Positions 29,967-39,122 of a DNA stretch of 64,000 bases are shown piece by piece. The position numbers and the translations under genes are program-made. The notes beneath the pieces are model-generated. The model was not told the DNA's origin. It saw only the letters and a program-made list of their open reading frames with translations, and did not search any database. How positions within the stretch are numbered: position 1 is the stretch's first letter; each line of letters starts with the position of its first letter. Origin of the DNA: Haladaptatus sp. DYF46 (GTDB taxonomy: Archaea > Halobacteriota > Halobacteria > Halobacteriales > Haladaptataceae); contig NZ_JAJFAY010000003.1 in assembly GCF_021083305.1 (NCBI RefSeq), positions 310,001 to 374,000 on the forward strand, read 5' to 3'.

Positions 29967-31247
29967 TCAGTCGTCACTGGGGACGGAGATGGGACGCTGG
30001 CTGCCTTCGTTACCGAGCAACGTGAACGAAGCGAGAACTCCCGTCAGAACCACCAACAGCACACAACCCAGATACTCCGTGGTGTAGCTGAACCGAACCG
30101 CGAAGGGGAGCGCCACGAGCGGGCCGACCGTCGAACCGAAGTCGCCGAAGACGTTGTACACCCCGCCGAGTTTTCCCACGTCGTCCTCGGGGCTGATGTC
30201 GCCGAGATACGCGAGGAGGGGGATGTTCACGGCCTCGACGCCGATGCCGATGACGGCCACGCCGACGAACGTTCCGAGGAGGGACGGAACGAGTGCGAGC
30301 AGACCGAACCCGACGGCGAGAAAGCCGAGCGACGGAATCGAGACGAACGCGCGGTTGGAAACGCGGTCGGACGCCGGCCCGGCTACCAGCGTGGTTCCGC
30401 TGGAAAACAGCACGCTGACGGCCATCACGACGCCGCTGATTCCCGTCGCGTCGAGAAAGCCGATGCGGATGCCGACGACGGCGGCGTACTCGACGACCGT
30501 CGAGAGGAGGACCCCTGCGAAGAGGAATCGGACGACGAAGTTCACCACGCCCACGGAGAGGACGCGAACGTCGGCGGCCACGATACCCGGAATCTCGCGG
30601 AGTCCGGTGTCGTTCTCGACGGTCGGGTTCAAATCCGGAAGGACGAAAAACGCCACGAGCGCGGCGAACAACCCGGCAACTCCTGCCACGAGGAACGCCG
30701 GAGTGAACCCGTACAGGTTCGCGACGAGTCCGCCGACGACCAATCCGGCCGGGAAGCCGAGGCTCTGGCCGCCGCGAAGGTACCCCGTCCATTTTCCGCG
30801 GTTCTCCCGCGTCGTCACCTTCGTCACCGTGCTGAACGCGCCGACGAACACGAACGCGGACCCGATGCCCCACAGCACGCGCGACCCGGCGAACGTCGTG
30901 GCACTCGCGGCGGTCGCCGTCATAGGGAGGACTCCGGCGACTCCGTTCGTCCACGAGTCCGTCAGTCCGAGGACGTAGCCGAACGGTGCCAGACCCTGAA
31001 GCGTGAAGCCGACGAGCATGGGTCGCCGGGTTCCGAACCGGTCCAATACCGTCCCGGCGGGGGTGTTCAACAGCATTCGGGTGAAGCGATTGATTGCGAG
31101 GATGATACCGACGGTCAGCGCCGAAAAACCGAGGAGGCTACCGAGGCGCGGGAGCGTCGGAAAGGCGACACCGCCGCCGACGCCGCCGAAGAAGACGCCC
31201 GCGATGAGGCTGAGCACGACCGTTCGGGTGTCGTGGTCGTTGCTCAC
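29967..31247 (-). CDS. MFS transporter
   Basis: 426 residues starting with GTG at 31247 (VSNDHDTRTVVLSLIAGVFF); a longer N-terminus from upstream codons would add 57 residues of atypical composition. About twelve transmembrane helices. Motif A is visible in the loop after helix 2 as NTPAGTVLDRFGTRRPMLVG, and the second-half equivalent as VAGPASDRVSNRAFVSI. Substrate unknown. Confidence 0.9.
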   Translation of the reverse strand: MSNDHDTRTVVLSLIAGVFFGGVGGGVAFPTLPRLGSLLGFSALTVGIILAINRFTRMLLNTPAGTVLDRFGTRRPMLVGFTLQGLAPFGYVLGLTDSWTNGVAGVLPMTATAASATTFAGSRVLWGIGSAFVFVGAFSTVTKVTTRENRGKWTGYLRGGQSLGFPAGLVVGGLVANLYGFTPAFLVAGVAGLFAALVAFFVLPDLNPTVENDTGLREIPGIVAADVRVLSVGVVNFVVRFLFAGVLLSTVVEYAAVVGIRIGFLDATGISGVVMAVSVLFSSGTTLVAGPASDRVSNRAFVSIPSLGFLAVGFGLLALVPSLLGTFVGVAVIGIGVEAVNIPLLAYLGDISPEDDVGKLGGVYNVFGDFGSTVGPLVALPFAVRFSYTTEYLGCVLLVVLTGVLASFTLLGNEGSQRPISVPSDD

Positions 31248-31470
31248 TCCGTACCCACCGTCGTTCCGATTTCCGTCGTGTTCGAACAGCGCGAAAACGA
31301 ATCTCCGTTCATGGCTAGAGACAATCCGTTCGGAGGGATAAACGGACGGTTTACGGCAGTTTCGGTGACGGTACTTGTCGGTCTTCCCGTCTCCCCACTG
31401 TCGTCCGTCCGTCGTCATTCCATCGCCCTCCCGTCGGTTTTCCGACCAAGCTACCGGCGCGAAACGACGA

Positions 31471-31830
31471 CTATCGGCCGAGAATCGGGTCCTTCAGCGC
31501 GACGACTTCGTCCATGACCGCCTCTATGTTCTCATCACTCACGCCGTTCGACCGAAGTGCTGTTTCGAGATGCGCGCCGACCGCTTCGAAGTCGGCTTCG
31601 TCGATGTCGAGGTGGGCGTGTGCCTCGCGCATGTCCGCACCCGAGTACTCCACCGGCCCGCCCGCGACCGAACTGATGAACTGAATTTGGTGAGCGCGCA
31701 GTTCGTCCATGTCCATCCCGTCGAAATACGGAATCAGTTGCTCGTCGGATAACACTCGATCGTAGAAATCCTCGACGACGGCTTCGACTGCGCTCCGGCC
31801 ACCGATTTCGCGATAGATTGTTTGTGACAT
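31471..31830 (-). CDS. Truncated haemoglobin (group I type)
   Basis: 119 residues from the ATG at 31830 (MSQTIYREIGGRSAVEAVVE); five residues longer from an upstream ATG at 31845. 2-over-2 globin features: IGGRSAVEAVVEDFYDRVLSD with the B10 tyrosine, LIPYFDGMDMDELRAHQIQFI, GGPVEYSGADMREAHAHLDI with the proximal histidine. Such proteins bind O2, NO or CO; in haloarchaea roles in NO detoxification or oxygen handling are proposed. Not clearly linked to neighbours. Confidence 0.93.
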   Translation of the reverse strand: MSQTIYREIGGRSAVEAVVEDFYDRVLSDEQLIPYFDGMDMDELRAHQIQFISSVAGGPVEYSGADMREAHAHLDIDEADFEAVGAHLETALRSNGVSDENIEAVMDEVVALKDPILGR

Positions 31831-31906
31831 CGTCACCGCTAGCATCGGTGCGGATTCCGAAGACGCCTTTCACTACCATACACGGGTTTATATGAACTAC
31901 CCCACC

Positions 31907-33121
31907 CTACGCACTTTGTGCGTTGCAGAGGGGGCTTCCTGTTTCGATGACGCGCTTTGCAGACACGACGGTGTCCGTAGGGAGCGCAGTCTCCACAGGC
32001 ATTGAATCGGAGTGAACCACTCCTACCTTCTTTAGACCGCGGGCAAGGATATTCCATGCCGCATTCGCGTCTCTATCCGCTTCAAATTCACACGATGGGC
32101 ACGAATGTTCACGCACCCACAGCGGTTTATCCGTCTTCACGCCGCAAGACGCACATTCTTTCGTTGTGTTTCGTGGGTCTACAGCAACGTAGTGCGTTCC
32201 TTCGCGTTCACACTTGTAGTTGAGCATCCGCAGAAACGTACCCCATGCGGCGGCCGCTCGATTGCGCGAGTTCGAATCGAACTGCATCATTCCGGCGATG
32301 TTCAGGTCTTCGACGGCTACAAGATCATACTCTCGGGCGTAATAGTTTGACAACTTGTGCAAGAAATCTCGACGCTTCCGACGGATATTGACGTGACACT
32401 TTGCCACCTGCCGTCGTTGTTTCTCGTAGTTGTTCGATCCGTGTTGCTTCCGAGAGAGCTTCCGTTGTTCACGTTCCAATCGCTCACGTTCGTCCCGAAG
32501 GTCAAGCGATTCGACAGCGTGACCATCGGTGTCGTGGGCGTACTTGACTATGCCGACATCAATACCAACACACTTCTCGGGAATGTCCGGTTTCTCGGGC
32601 GTTTCTTCACCAATATCAACCGCGAACGTGGCAAACCAATTGCCGGTCGGTTCTTGCTTGACTGTGATCTGTTTGATGGTCGCGTTCTCGGGAATATCTC
32701 GGTGGAGATGAATCGGTATCTCACCGAGTTTGCTCAACCATAATGTTGGCCGACCGCTCGTATTCTTGAGCTTGAAGCCGGTTTGATTGTATGTGAGCGA
32801 ACGATAGTCCCGAGGTCGCTTCCACTTGAGCATCCCGACAGCGCGTCCGTTCTCTTTCTGCGCTTTCAGCGTCGAAAGGTTGTCGTAGACGCGTTTGACG
32901 ACCATCTGTAACACCTTCGAGTGAACGTCCCGGAGGTCATCCCACCACGATTTGAGGCCGGGGAGTTGCCCCTGTAGCTTGTATCGGGCGGGAATGTCGT
33001 CGGATTCGTTGAGTTTGAACAAGCAATGGTTGTACAGTTGCCTACAAATATCGACATGACGCAAAAGCTCTTGGCAGATGCCGTTTGGTGGTTCGAGTCG
33101 ATATTTGTAATTGTACTGCAT
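31907..33121 (-). CDS. tnpB: TnpB-family RNA-guided endonuclease (element 2)
   Basis: 404 residues, start ATG at 33121 (MQYNYKYRLEPPNGICQELL). Catalytic RuvC residues intact: Asp in CVGIDVGIVKYAH (near 194), Glu in YDLVAVEDLNIAGM (near 277), Asp in FEADRDANAAWNILARG (near 359). Zinc finger CASCGVKTDKPLWVREHSCPSC between the last two. The N-terminal half has the helix-turn-helix region usual for the family. Overlap of its 3' end with a hairpin suggests a functional guide-RNA-producing right end. Confidence 0.95.
   Translation of the reverse strand: MQYNYKYRLEPPNGICQELLRHVDICRQLYNHCLFKLNESDDIPARYKLQGQLPGLKSWWDDLRDVHSKVLQMVVKRVYDNLSTLKAQKENGRAVGMLKWKRPRDYRSLTYNQTGFKLKNTSGRPTLWLSKLGEIPIHLHRDIPENATIKQITVKQEPTGNWFATFAVDIGEETPEKPDIPEKCVGIDVGIVKYAHDTDGHAVESLDLRDERERLEREQRKLSRKQHGSNNYEKQRRQVAKCHVNIRRKRRDFLHKLSNYYAREYDLVAVEDLNIAGMMQFDSNSRNRAAAAWGTFLRMLNYKCEREGTHYVAVDPRNTTKECASCGVKTDKPLWVREHSCPSCEFEADRDANAAWNILARGLKKVGVVHSDSMPVETALPTDTVVSAKRVIETGSPLCNAQSA
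31909..31923 (-). ncRNA. Candidate guide-RNA hairpin at right end of element 2
   Basis: ACGCAC - TTT - GTGCGT, a perfect stem overlapping the tnpB stop codon. In this superfamily the guide-RNA scaffold covers the 3' end of tnpB and the right end. Length of the full RNA cannot be set from sequence alone. Confidence 0.4.
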
Positions 33122-33124
33122 GGA

Positions 33125-33271
33125 CTATTCGTCGGAATCGGGGTGAGAGACACGAACGACTTTCACGTCGGCTCCACGCCAACGTGTAGGAATGATGACG
33201 TGGGCGCTGTTTCCGGACGGTTTGGCGGTACCGTCCAGGACTTCATGTTCCTCAATTTCAAACCGATCCAT
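33125..33271 (-). CDS. DUF2080-family transposon-associated protein
   Basis: 48 residues, ATG at 33271 (MDRFEIEEHEVLDGTAKPSG), TAG at 33125. Pattern EHEVLDGTAKPSGNSAHVII and IPTRWRGADVKVVRV matches the DUF2080 family that accompanies IS1341-type tnpB genes in archaea: an AbrB-like strand-rich layout. Its stop is three bases before the tnpB start, so both are translated from one transcript. Probably binds the element ends or regulates tnpB; not demonstrated. Confidence 0.85.
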   Translation of the reverse strand: MDRFEIEEHEVLDGTAKPSGNSAHVIIPTRWRGADVKVVRVSHPDSDE

Positions 33272-33530
33272 TACTATTGTATAGACTATAGATAAACATT
33301 AAGATACCGGTAGGTCTGTAGAACTGCTGAAGTACAGTGTAAGATAGACGATAACAGCGTCGACGAGACTCGAGGGACTCGTTTGCGTACAGAGCGTCAC
33401 TCTTGTGAATTCTGTACCCCTTCCCTACTCGTTCGCGTTGCTCTTTGAAAAGGGGACTTAGTTCCTTTATTCAGTTAACAGAATGCGCATTCGAACCGAG
33501 TTGGTTGTGAACACGGCACGCCGTCCCGTT

Positions 33531-34169
33531 TCACGCCGACAGCAATTGGTCGAGGAGTTTCGTCTGAGCGACCGAGAGGTGTTCCAGGAACGTCGGTGCG
33601 GCGATTCCGATTTTGCTCGCGACTTCCTCTGCGGTCGCCCCCTTCGGCGATTCGAAGTATCCCATCTCGTGGGCCGTTTCGAGCGCTTCGTACTGTCGGT
33701 CGGTGAACGCCGCGCGGTCCACCGACAGCAACGACGGTTCGGTGGTATCTCCGGACTGCGTCAGGCGATTCACCGAGACGCTCCCACAACACGAACGCAG
33801 GTCGGCGACGACTCCGCGAAGCGTTTCGCGGTCCGGAGCGATGAACGACACGAGGAGGCGTCCTGACTCCGCCCGGAGGGTGCGCACGGGACACCCGTGA
33901 TTCGGCAGGCGCTGACACGGACACTCGTCGTCGTGGCTGTACCGATACACGGATTTCGTGTCGTCGGCGAACACCTCCGTCGCTCCGTCCGGTTCGGTAC
34001 CGAGGCTATCTGCATCGTCCACAGTTAGTTCACCCACGACTTCGGTCGCGGTCCGGGTGGCGTGTCGGTCCACGGTCAAGGACTCGATTTCCGCCCCCTC
34101 GCTGATGGCTGCGGCGGGACACCCGTCCGCTTCGCTCACCGCGAGTTGGACGTGAATTCCGGAGACCAT
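33531..34169 (-). CDS. Bat-like (HTH_10) transcriptional regulator
   Basis: 212 residues. C-terminal HTH_10 domain (about 155-212): DRAAFTDRQYEALETAHEMGYFESPKGATAEEVASKIGIAAPTFLEHLSVAQTKLLDQL. Upstream is a sensor-like half with a cysteine cluster, ECPCQRLPNHGCPV (near residue 83-96) and SCCGSV, which could bind zinc or sense redox state. Bacterio-opsin-activator-like proteins of this type are abundant haloarchaeal regulators. Its target is unknown; it is convergent with no gene and divergent from the TnpB element. Confidence 0.9.
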   Translation of the reverse strand: MVSGIHVQLAVSEADGCPAAAISEGAEIESLTVDRHATRTATEVVGELTVDDADSLGTEPDGATEVFADDTKSVYRYSHDDECPCQRLPNHGCPVRTLRAESGRLLVSFIAPDRETLRGVVADLRSCCGSVSVNRLTQSGDTTEPSLLSVDRAAFTDRQYEALETAHEMGYFESPKGATAEEVASKIGIAAPTFLEHLSVAQTKLLDQLLSA

Positions 34170-34208
34170 ACGTAGACGAATCCACCGCGAACCTAAAAGC
34201 GAATCAGT

Positions 34209-35825
34209 TCATCGCTCTCCGGACCGACGACCCCTCGTCCGAAATATCATCACGCCGTCGTTTTCGTACGCGAGGCGATATTCCTCCGATTCGACGAGCG
34301 TTCGCCGCATCGCCGCCGACTGGACGCGGTCATCGCGGCGTATCGTGTATCTACCCTTGGGAACGTAGACGTAGTCCGGTCGGACGTTCTCGGTAGCCAG
34401 CTTCCGCGAGAGACAGGTAGCGTTTCCGCAGGCCGAGATGGTGTCGTACAGTTCCTTCTGGCGTTCGAATCGCTCTTTCCCCCGCCACTCGACGCCCCAC
34501 GGACTGACGAGACTTGTTCTGTGGGTGAACGCCGGAAACCACTCGGCAGCGTCGCCCAGCACGACGAACCGCGCCGAACGCGGGGTGTTTCTCGTCACCC
34601 ACTCCATCGCCCGCTCGTCGTCTTCGTTCATGTACGGTGCCGGGAGCGCCCCGCCCTTCTTGACCGCCGGACCCGCATCACCTGTCGTGACCGCCCCGCT
34701 CCCGACGGCCGCGATGCCGAAACAGACGAGCAACAGCAGCGGGAGCAGGTGACGGCGAGACGGCGTGCCGACCGCCGTCCTCGCTTTCTCTTGCACCATC
34801 GGAACGCCGACATCTACGACGAGAACCGCGGCAGCCATCGCTCCGGGGACGAAGAGGAACCGGTTCTGCCGCAGCAGGTAGCCGGTCGTTACCAACCAGA
34901 CGGGGAGGAAAAAGCGCCGTCGGTAACACAGCCACACCGTTCCGCCGAACGCGAGGACGTAGAACGGCCAGTCGACGCTCGGAAACAGCGGATAGACGAA
35001 CGAGCCGAGGAGTCGCGGAATCCCCCCTAAAAGCCCGGCGTGCGTTCCGGCCGCGGCGGTGAATGTCCCCGGACCGTGAACCGAAGCGACGTGAACCCAC
35101 CACGGCGACGCGAGCGCGATTCCGCCGACTGCGACGGCGACACCGGACACCAACCCGCGACGCGACCGGTCGAAGGAGAGGAACAGAAGCAGATAGCTCA
35201 CCCCGAAGAACGTCGTGTACACCGGGTGGGTGAGCACCGTGAGGCCGAACAGCACCATCGACGGGAGGAACCATCGCTTTGCTCCGTCCTTGTACATCCG
35301 AACGCCCGCGTACAGCCCTGTTAGCGTGAAGAGGAACCCCACCGAACGGAGGATACCGCCGGCGGCGAGGTGCCACTTGAGGGCGACGGGCGTCGTCGCG
35401 AGAAGGACCGCCGCGATACCGGCGCTCGACTTCGAATCGAGGAGCTCCCGCGCGAGGTAGTAGTACGGAACGAGATACGCGACCGTCAGCAGTCCTGGCA
35501 CGTACCGGGCGAGCGTGATGCGGTCGAGTCCCGTCGTATCTCGGACCACGGCGATGAGGTACGGGACGAGCGGCGGATACGCGAACGGGACGCCATTGGC
35601 GGTGTACCCGGAAATCGTGTGGGGCATTCGAGAGCCGTGGGCGCGAATCTGGTCCCCCATCGCGAAGTACAGTCCCGCGCCGTGTGCGGGATAGCGGTAG
35701 AGGAGGAGATAGGAGACGAACACGGCCGTGCCGACTCCCAGCGCGACACCCAGCCACAACCGGTCCGACCGAACGGGAGTGTCGTCGCCGGGAGGTCCGG
35801 CATCCGTGCTGCGTGAGGGACTCAT
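34209..35825 (-). CDS. GT-C-fold membrane glycosyltransferase-like protein
   Basis: 538 residues, roughly ten to twelve transmembrane helices in the first 390 residues and a soluble C-terminal domain. An early extracellular loop, GLYFAMGDQIRAHGSRMPHTI, has the acidic residue placed as in PMT/ArnT/oligosaccharyltransferase enzymes; SWWVHVA and LLRQNRFLFVPGA resemble other conserved GT-C segments. Such enzymes move a sugar from a lipid (polyprenyl or dolichol phosphate) to a protein or lipid on the outer face. Function is inferred from topology and loop pattern. The gene is next to the Bat-like regulator, same strand, 39 bases apart. Confidence 0.7.
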   Translation of the reverse strand: MSPSRSTDAGPPGDDTPVRSDRLWLGVALGVGTAVFVSYLLLYRYPAHGAGLYFAMGDQIRAHGSRMPHTISGYTANGVPFAYPPLVPYLIAVVRDTTGLDRITLARYVPGLLTVAYLVPYYYLARELLDSKSSAGIAAVLLATTPVALKWHLAAGGILRSVGFLFTLTGLYAGVRMYKDGAKRWFLPSMVLFGLTVLTHPVYTTFFGVSYLLLFLSFDRSRRGLVSGVAVAVGGIALASPWWVHVASVHGPGTFTAAAGTHAGLLGGIPRLLGSFVYPLFPSVDWPFYVLAFGGTVWLCYRRRFFLPVWLVTTGYLLRQNRFLFVPGAMAAAVLVVDVGVPMVQEKARTAVGTPSRRHLLPLLLLVCFGIAAVGSGAVTTGDAGPAVKKGGALPAPYMNEDDERAMEWVTRNTPRSARFVVLGDAAEWFPAFTHRTSLVSPWGVEWRGKERFERQKELYDTISACGNATCLSRKLATENVRPDYVYVPKGRYTIRRDDRVQSAAMRRTLVESEEYRLAYENDGVMIFRTRGRRSGER

Positions 35826-35940
35826 TCGAGGGCTCTACGCGAGTGGAGACAGCGGCATACAATAACGCTGCTGACCGATTGTGTGAGGAATTGACTCACA
35901 ATCGCTGTCCGCTTGCTACACTCCTTCTTTCGTCGTTCTT

Positions 35941-36777
35941 CTACGCCCGTTCACCCAAAAACCGCTCCGCGGTCCGGCGGAAGACGTCCTCGTACGTGTC
36001 CGCGGGTAACTCACGCTCCATCAGTCCCTGCCGCTCCTCCTCGTACGGGTATGGCACGTTCGGGAAGTCCGTGCCGAACATGACCGACTCGGCGAGTTCG
36101 ACCAACGCCTCGTCGGGAATCTCGTCGGCGTCGAACCCCAATACGTCCGCGGAGCGCGGCGAGAGCGCCATCGTCGTGTCCAGAAATACCGACTCGTGGT
36201 CCCGCGCGAAGTCCATGAACGTCTCCGCCTCGAACGTTCCCATGTGGGCCGCACAGGCGCGCACCTCGGGGTATGATTCGACGAACTCCTCGAACTGGTC
36301 CGCCCCCACGTGCTGACTCGACTCGAACATCGGCGCGGTCCCGGCGTGAAACACGATGGGCCGGTCGTACTCGGCGGCCAACTCGAACGCCGGGTCGAGG
36401 CGCGGGTCCGCCGGGCCGCACTCCTGTACCGGACACTGGAACTTCAGCCCTCGCGCACCCGCCTCGAATGCTCCTCTTACGACGCGTTCGACGTCGTCGT
36501 CGCCGTGTACCGTGGCGAACGGAATCGCCATCTCCGACGCTTCCGCTTCCGCCAGCACCCAGTCGTTCAACTCCGCCGCCATGTCCGGTTTATGTGCGTA
36601 GGGAAGCGCGACGTATCGTTCGATTCCCGCCGCACGCAGGTGCGCTTCCATCGCCTCGCGCTCCGTCGGATGGTCGAACGTCCACCCCGCCTCCTGCGAG
36701 AGGGACTCCCGAATCGCCGCCATCAATCGCGGCGGCATGAGGTGAACGTGTGCGTCGATGGTTCCCGAAACGGCCAT
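35941..36777 (-). CDS. Amidohydrolase-family (metal-dependent TIM-barrel) hydrolase
   Basis: 278 residues from the ATG at 36777 (MAVSGTIDAHVHLMPPRLMA). TIM-barrel amidohydrolase_2 type: IDAHVHL (metal-binding HxH), PIVFHAGTAPMFE, RACAAHMGTFEAETF, VMFGTDFPNVPYPYEEE with the metal-binding Asp. Close in pattern to 2-pyrone-4,6-dicarboxylate or ACMSD-like decarboxylase/hydrolases. Substrate unknown. Divergent from the CoA-transferase gene at 36884, so a shared carboxylic-acid pathway is possible. Confidence 0.9.
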   Translation of the reverse strand: MAVSGTIDAHVHLMPPRLMAAIRESLSQEAGWTFDHPTEREAMEAHLRAAGIERYVALPYAHKPDMAAELNDWVLAEAEASEMAIPFATVHGDDDVERVVRGAFEAGARGLKFQCPVQECGPADPRLDPAFELAAEYDRPIVFHAGTAPMFESSQHVGADQFEEFVESYPEVRACAAHMGTFEAETFMDFARDHESVFLDTTMALSPRSADVLGFDADEIPDEALVELAESVMFGTDFPNVPYPYEEERQGLMERELPADTYEDVFRRTAERFLGERA

Positions 36778-36883
36778 ACACCACGATTGGGGGCGAATCG
36801 TTTGAAGGATTGGGTCCGTCACATGTTTCCTCCCGCCGACCCGCGACCCCGAACGATTTATCGCTTCCCCGCTTTCTCCCCGT

Positions 36884-38038
36884 ATGCGACTCGATGACGT
36901 GCGCGTTCTCGACTGTTCCAGACTCCTGCCCGGACCGTACGCGACCCAACTCCTCGCAGACCTCGGCGCGACGGTGGTCAAAGTCGAGGAACCGGGACGC
37001 GGCGACTACGCCCGGTCGATGGAACCTATCAGCGAGAGCGGGTTCGGGGAGATTTTCGAGGCGGTCAACCGAGGCAAGCGGAGCGTCTCCCTCGACCTCT
37101 CGGACGACGCCGGACGGGAGGCGTTCTACGGATTGGTCGAGACGGCGGACGTCGTCTTCGAGACGTTCCGGCCCGGCGTTACGGAGCGGTTGGGTATCGA
37201 CTACGAGACGCTCTCCGAGTACAACGAGGACCTCGTCTACGTCTCGCTCTCGGGCTACGGGCAGACGGGACCGAACGCGAAGCGGGCGGGTCACGACTTG
37301 AACTACGCGGGACTCACCGGTCTGCTCGACATGACGCGCCCGGACGAGGGCTCGAAACCGACGATTCCGGGCTACCCGATGGTCGACATGGCGAGCGGCC
37401 TGTTCGCCGCGTTCGGTATCGTGAGCGCGCTCCTCTCTCGGGAACGCGGAACCGGCGGGACGTACCTCGACGTCGCGATGACCGACGTGATGCTGTCGTT
37501 CGCACAGGTGTTCGCCAGCGGTGCGTTCGCCGGAACGACGCCGCGACCGGGACGAACGATGTTGACCGGCCAGTTCCCCTGCTACGACGTCTATCGCACC
37601 GCCGACGACCGCTATCTCACGGTCGCCGCGCTCGAACCGAAGTTCTGGGAGGCGCTCTGTTCGGCCATCGATCACCCCGAATTGGTGGACCGGCACCTGA
37701 GCGACGACCCGGCGGTTCGGACGACCGTGCGGGACACACTCCGCGGGGTGTTCGAGGAAAAATCGATGGCGGAATGGCTCGACGAACTGGAGGGCGTGGA
37801 CACGGCCGTCGGCGGCGTCTACACGGTCTCCGAAGCGTTCGACCACGAACAGGCGAGGGCACGTGGAATGGTCGTCGAATCGAACGACGGCGGGACGGGT
37901 TCCGTCCCGCCTCGAATCGGTTTTCCCGCCGTCGACCACGGCGAGCGGTCGGTTCCGACGCGGTTGCCGGAACACGGGGAACATACGCACGAGGTCCTCC
38001 GTAATGCGGGCCTCTCCACCGACGAAATCGAACGATAG
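36884..38038 (+). CDS. CaiB/BaiF (class III) CoA-transferase
   Basis: 384 residues. Class III CoA-transferase features: MRLDDVRVLDCSRLLPGPYATQ, LADLGATVVKVEEPGRGD (CoA contacts), NRGKRSVSLDL, and KRAGHDLNYAGLTG with the catalytic aspartate near residue 135. Moves CoA between carboxylic acids via an aspartyl-CoA thioester. Its start is 106 bases from the divergent amidohydrolase gene, suggesting joint regulation, perhaps in breakdown of an aromatic or dicarboxylic acid. Confidence 0.93.
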   Translation: MRLDDVRVLDCSRLLPGPYATQLLADLGATVVKVEEPGRGDYARSMEPISESGFGEIFEAVNRGKRSVSLDLSDDAGREAFYGLVETADVVFETFRPGVTERLGIDYETLSEYNEDLVYVSLSGYGQTGPNAKRAGHDLNYAGLTGLLDMTRPDEGSKPTIPGYPMVDMASGLFAAFGIVSALLSRERGTGGTYLDVAMTDVMLSFAQVFASGAFAGTTPRPGRTMLTGQFPCYDVYRTADDRYLTVAALEPKFWEALCSAIDHPELVDRHLSDDPAVRTTVRDTLRGVFEEKSMAEWLDELEGVDTAVGGVYTVSEAFDHEQARARGMVVESNDGGTGSVPPRIGFPAVDHGERSVPTRLPEHGEHTHEVLRNAGLSTDEIER

Positions 38039-38189
38039 AGCCAATCTCCGTGACCGGACCCTCCCTCGTCCGATGGAAGTCGGTCGGCAGAATCGACGAG
38101 AGACGCGGCCCTGAACGTCGTCGCCTCCCGATATCGACGGTCGTTTTTGACGGAGAAAATAATATATAGATATGAGTTGAGTTTAATTC

Positions 38190-39122
38190 ATGACTGGAAC
38201 GGTGACGATTAGTGTCGAATTGGAGCTGGGTTGGGGGATGCACGATAAGGGGGAGTTCTCCCACCTGTCGAACGACAGGTCCGCCGAGGATACCGCGCTC
38301 TCCCGACTACTCGACGTCTGCGATTCGAAGGACGTGCCGATAACGTTCGACGTCGTCGGCCACCTCTTTCACGAGACGTGTGACGGGACTCACGACGGCC
38401 CGTACGACGAACTCTGGTGGTCCAACGACCCCGGGAAATCCGTCTCGGAGGATCCCCTGTTCTACGCACCGGACATGCTAGAATCTATCCGCTCGCGACG
38501 GACTCCCCACGAAATCTGTACCCACACGTACTCTCACATCCTTGGTCGGGAGGCATCCGACGAGTTGCTTCACCACGAACTCGACGCCGTCGACTCCCTC
38601 CACGAGGAGTGGGACCTGCCCGCTTCCACGTCCATCGTCATGCCGCGCCATCAAGATGTCGACTATTCGGTACTGTCCGATCACGGTATCGACGTGATCC
38701 GGCGGCCGATCGCCGACTACGGGCGAACGGATTCGAATCCGGCGTCGAAGTTCTGGTGGCTACTGACGAGGGACCATCCGGAGTGTACGCTCGAAGTCAC
38801 CGAGGGCGTGGTGGAAACGACCTGTACCCCGCACCCCTCGTTAGCCAGCACGACTCTCCCGACCGGACGGCGACCCCCCGCTCCGTTCTTCCGACCACTC
38901 CCGAATCGACTTCGGGAGTATCTCCATCGCAAGTACCTGCTCGACGCACTTCGGACGGCGGCGGACGGAAACCACGTTCATCTGTGGACGCATCTCTACA
39001 ACATCGCCAACCCACACCAGTTCCGAGCCATCGAACCGGTCTTCGGGAGACTCGCCGAACTTCGGAACCGAGGCGAGGTGGAGATCCGACGGATGTGCGA
39101 CCTGCCGGAGGTCGTGGCGTGA
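38190..39122 (+). CDS. Polysaccharide-deacetylase-fold (NodB-like) protein
   Basis: 310 residues. NodB-type features: strand TVTISVELELGWGM in place of the usual TFDD, the metal-binding HTYSHILG (HxxxH) near residue 114-121, and FDVVGHLF. TATA-like ATATATA at 38162-38168 lies 25 bases before the ATG at 38190, so a leaderless start. The stop overlaps the GTG start of the next gene (GTGA). A deacetylase paired with a formyltransferase suggests N-acyl exchange on a sugar; see the next gene. Enzymatic activity depends on whether the changed first motif still binds metal. Confidence 0.82.
   Translation: MTGTVTISVELELGWGMHDKGEFSHLSNDRSAEDTALSRLLDVCDSKDVPITFDVVGHLFHETCDGTHDGPYDELWWSNDPGKSVSEDPLFYAPDMLESIRSRRTPHEICTHTYSHILGREASDELLHHELDAVDSLHEEWDLPASTSIVMPRHQDVDYSVLSDHGIDVIRRPIADYGRTDSNPASKFWWLLTRDHPECTLEVTEGVVETTCTPHPSLASTTLPTGRRPPAPFFRPLPNRLREYLHRKYLLDALRTAADGNHVHLWTHLYNIANPHQFRAIEPVFGRLAELRNRGEVEIRRMCDLPEVVA

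Larger units (their letters stand above)
31880..33290 (-). mobile_element. IS1341-type insertion element with DUF2080 gene and tnpB
   Basis: Minus-strand element with two genes: a DUF2080-type small gene followed after three bases by tnpB. A hairpin ACGCAC - TTT - GTGCGT at 31909-31923 overlaps the tnpB stop, as expected of the right end. Boundaries are estimated from the hairpin and gene limits. No tnpA is present. Different lineage from element 1, which has a divergent ribbon-helix-helix gene instead. Confidence 0.68.
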
